Shown here: piece by piece, positions 6,309-6,452 of the stretch
Position numbering within the stretch: the first letter of the stretch is position 1
How the letters are laid out: the number at the start of each line of letters is the position of its first letter
DNA from: an uncultured Clostridiaceae bacterium
Lineage (GTDB): Bacteria; Bacillota; Clostridia; Lachnospirales; Lachnospiraceae
Direction of reading: 5' to 3'
Assembly: GCA_947175375.1 (NCBI GenBank)
Contig: CAMWMT010000163.1
Span: forward strand, 1-6,452
Length of the DNA stretch: 6,452 bases
The notes under the pieces: model-generated
The model's database searches: none
Seen by the model: only the letters and a program-made list of their open reading frames with translations
What the model was told of the DNA's origin: nothing
Program-made: the position numbers and the translations under genes

Positions 6309-6452
6309 GAATCCTCTCTCTTGCAATCTTTGTCAGTTCCCCTGCTGCCCATTCCATATCGAGCATCGGATTTGCCTTTTTAAAGATCTGATACCAGTCT
6401 TCCGGCAAAGCGCCAAAACCGCGGTAGGCGCCTGCGATCATACCTGCAATGC
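6295..6452 (-). CDS. C-terminus of ADP-ribosylglycohydrolase family protein (partial)
   Basis: The last 51 codons of a gene entering from the right edge, ending at TAA 6297-6295, inside the start of the kinase gene (14-nt overlap, different frame). The visible protein begins IAGMIAGAYRGFGALPEDW and ends in TKIARERIHGQR. The (A)IAGMIAGAYxG-x-x-x-LP-x-x-W pattern is typical of the end of ADP-ribosylglycohydrolase (DraG/ARH-like, PF03747) proteins, where it follows the metal-binding GD(T/N)D region, which here lies outside the window. Such enzymes cleave N- or O-glycosidic bonds to ADP-ribose or related ribosides. Co-location with a PfkB kinase suggests a metabolic glycohydrolase rather than a nitrogenase regulator. 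The family call rests on this short segment. Confidence 0.72.
   Translation of the reverse strand, partial: IAGMIAGAYRGFGALPEDWYQIFKKANPMLDMEWAAGELTKIARERIHGQR

Noticed and set aside
5402..6383. Long plus-strand open frames opposite the kinase gene
   Set aside because: They lie antisense to a PfkB gene with full motifs, have low-complexity, serine/proline/histidine-rich translations, and lack ribosome sites; they are antisense shadows.
1..6452. CRISPR array, tRNA, rRNA, insertion sequence or riboswitch
   Set aside because: No spaced repeat array, no cloverleaf or rRNA-like segment, no transposase motifs and no long structured leader were seen on either strand.

Overview
The window looks like chromosomal DNA of a Gram-positive anaerobe of the Lachnospiraceae type. 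This is inferred from strong AGGAG-type ribosome binding sites, consensus sigma-A promoters, tight operons, and gene families common in gut Clostridia (AAA-ATPase-like/PD-(D/E)XK proteins, HutC-type GntR regulators). No species marker is present. Almost everything reads on the minus strand; the one clear plus-strand gene is a small helix-turn-helix regulator.

Left part (1-1760, visibly AT-rich): a Gtr-type glycosylation operon reads leftward. It holds a GtrB-like glycosyltransferase with two C-terminal membrane helices, a GtrA-like four-helix protein, and the first 35 codons of a membrane protein cut by the window edge. Together they would charge a lipid carrier with a sugar, move it across the membrane and transfer it to a surface glycan. 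A divergent 67-residue Cro/C1-type regulator faces the operon across about 90 bp. That gap holds a consensus sigma-A promoter for the operon, a pair of 18-bp near-identical direct repeats flanking its -10 box, and a small palindrome.

Middle (about 1763-4340, higher GC): after a 240-bp gap with a strong inverted repeat, two tightly spaced minus-strand genes encode an AAA-ATPase-like protein with a C-terminal PD-(D/E)XK nuclease-like domain and, 11 bp downstream, a probable SMI1/KNR4 (SUKH) family protein. They have their own promoter, TTTACA-17-TATAAT. That promoter sits inside a decayed fragment resembling the C-terminal quarter of a DeoD-type purine nucleoside phosphorylase.

Right part (4519-6452): a minus-strand operon enters from the right edge with the C-terminus of an ADP-ribosylglycohydrolase family protein, a PfkB-family sugar kinase that overlaps it by 14 nt, and a GntR/UTRA regulator. 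The phosphorylase remnant directly follows the regulator, so the operon was plausibly once a four-gene ribosyl/nucleoside salvage cassette whose last gene was lost.

Best candidates for follow-up are the repeat-flanked divergent promoter with its own small regulator, the ATPase-nuclease/SUKH pair, and the phosphorylase remnant that now carries the pair's promoter.
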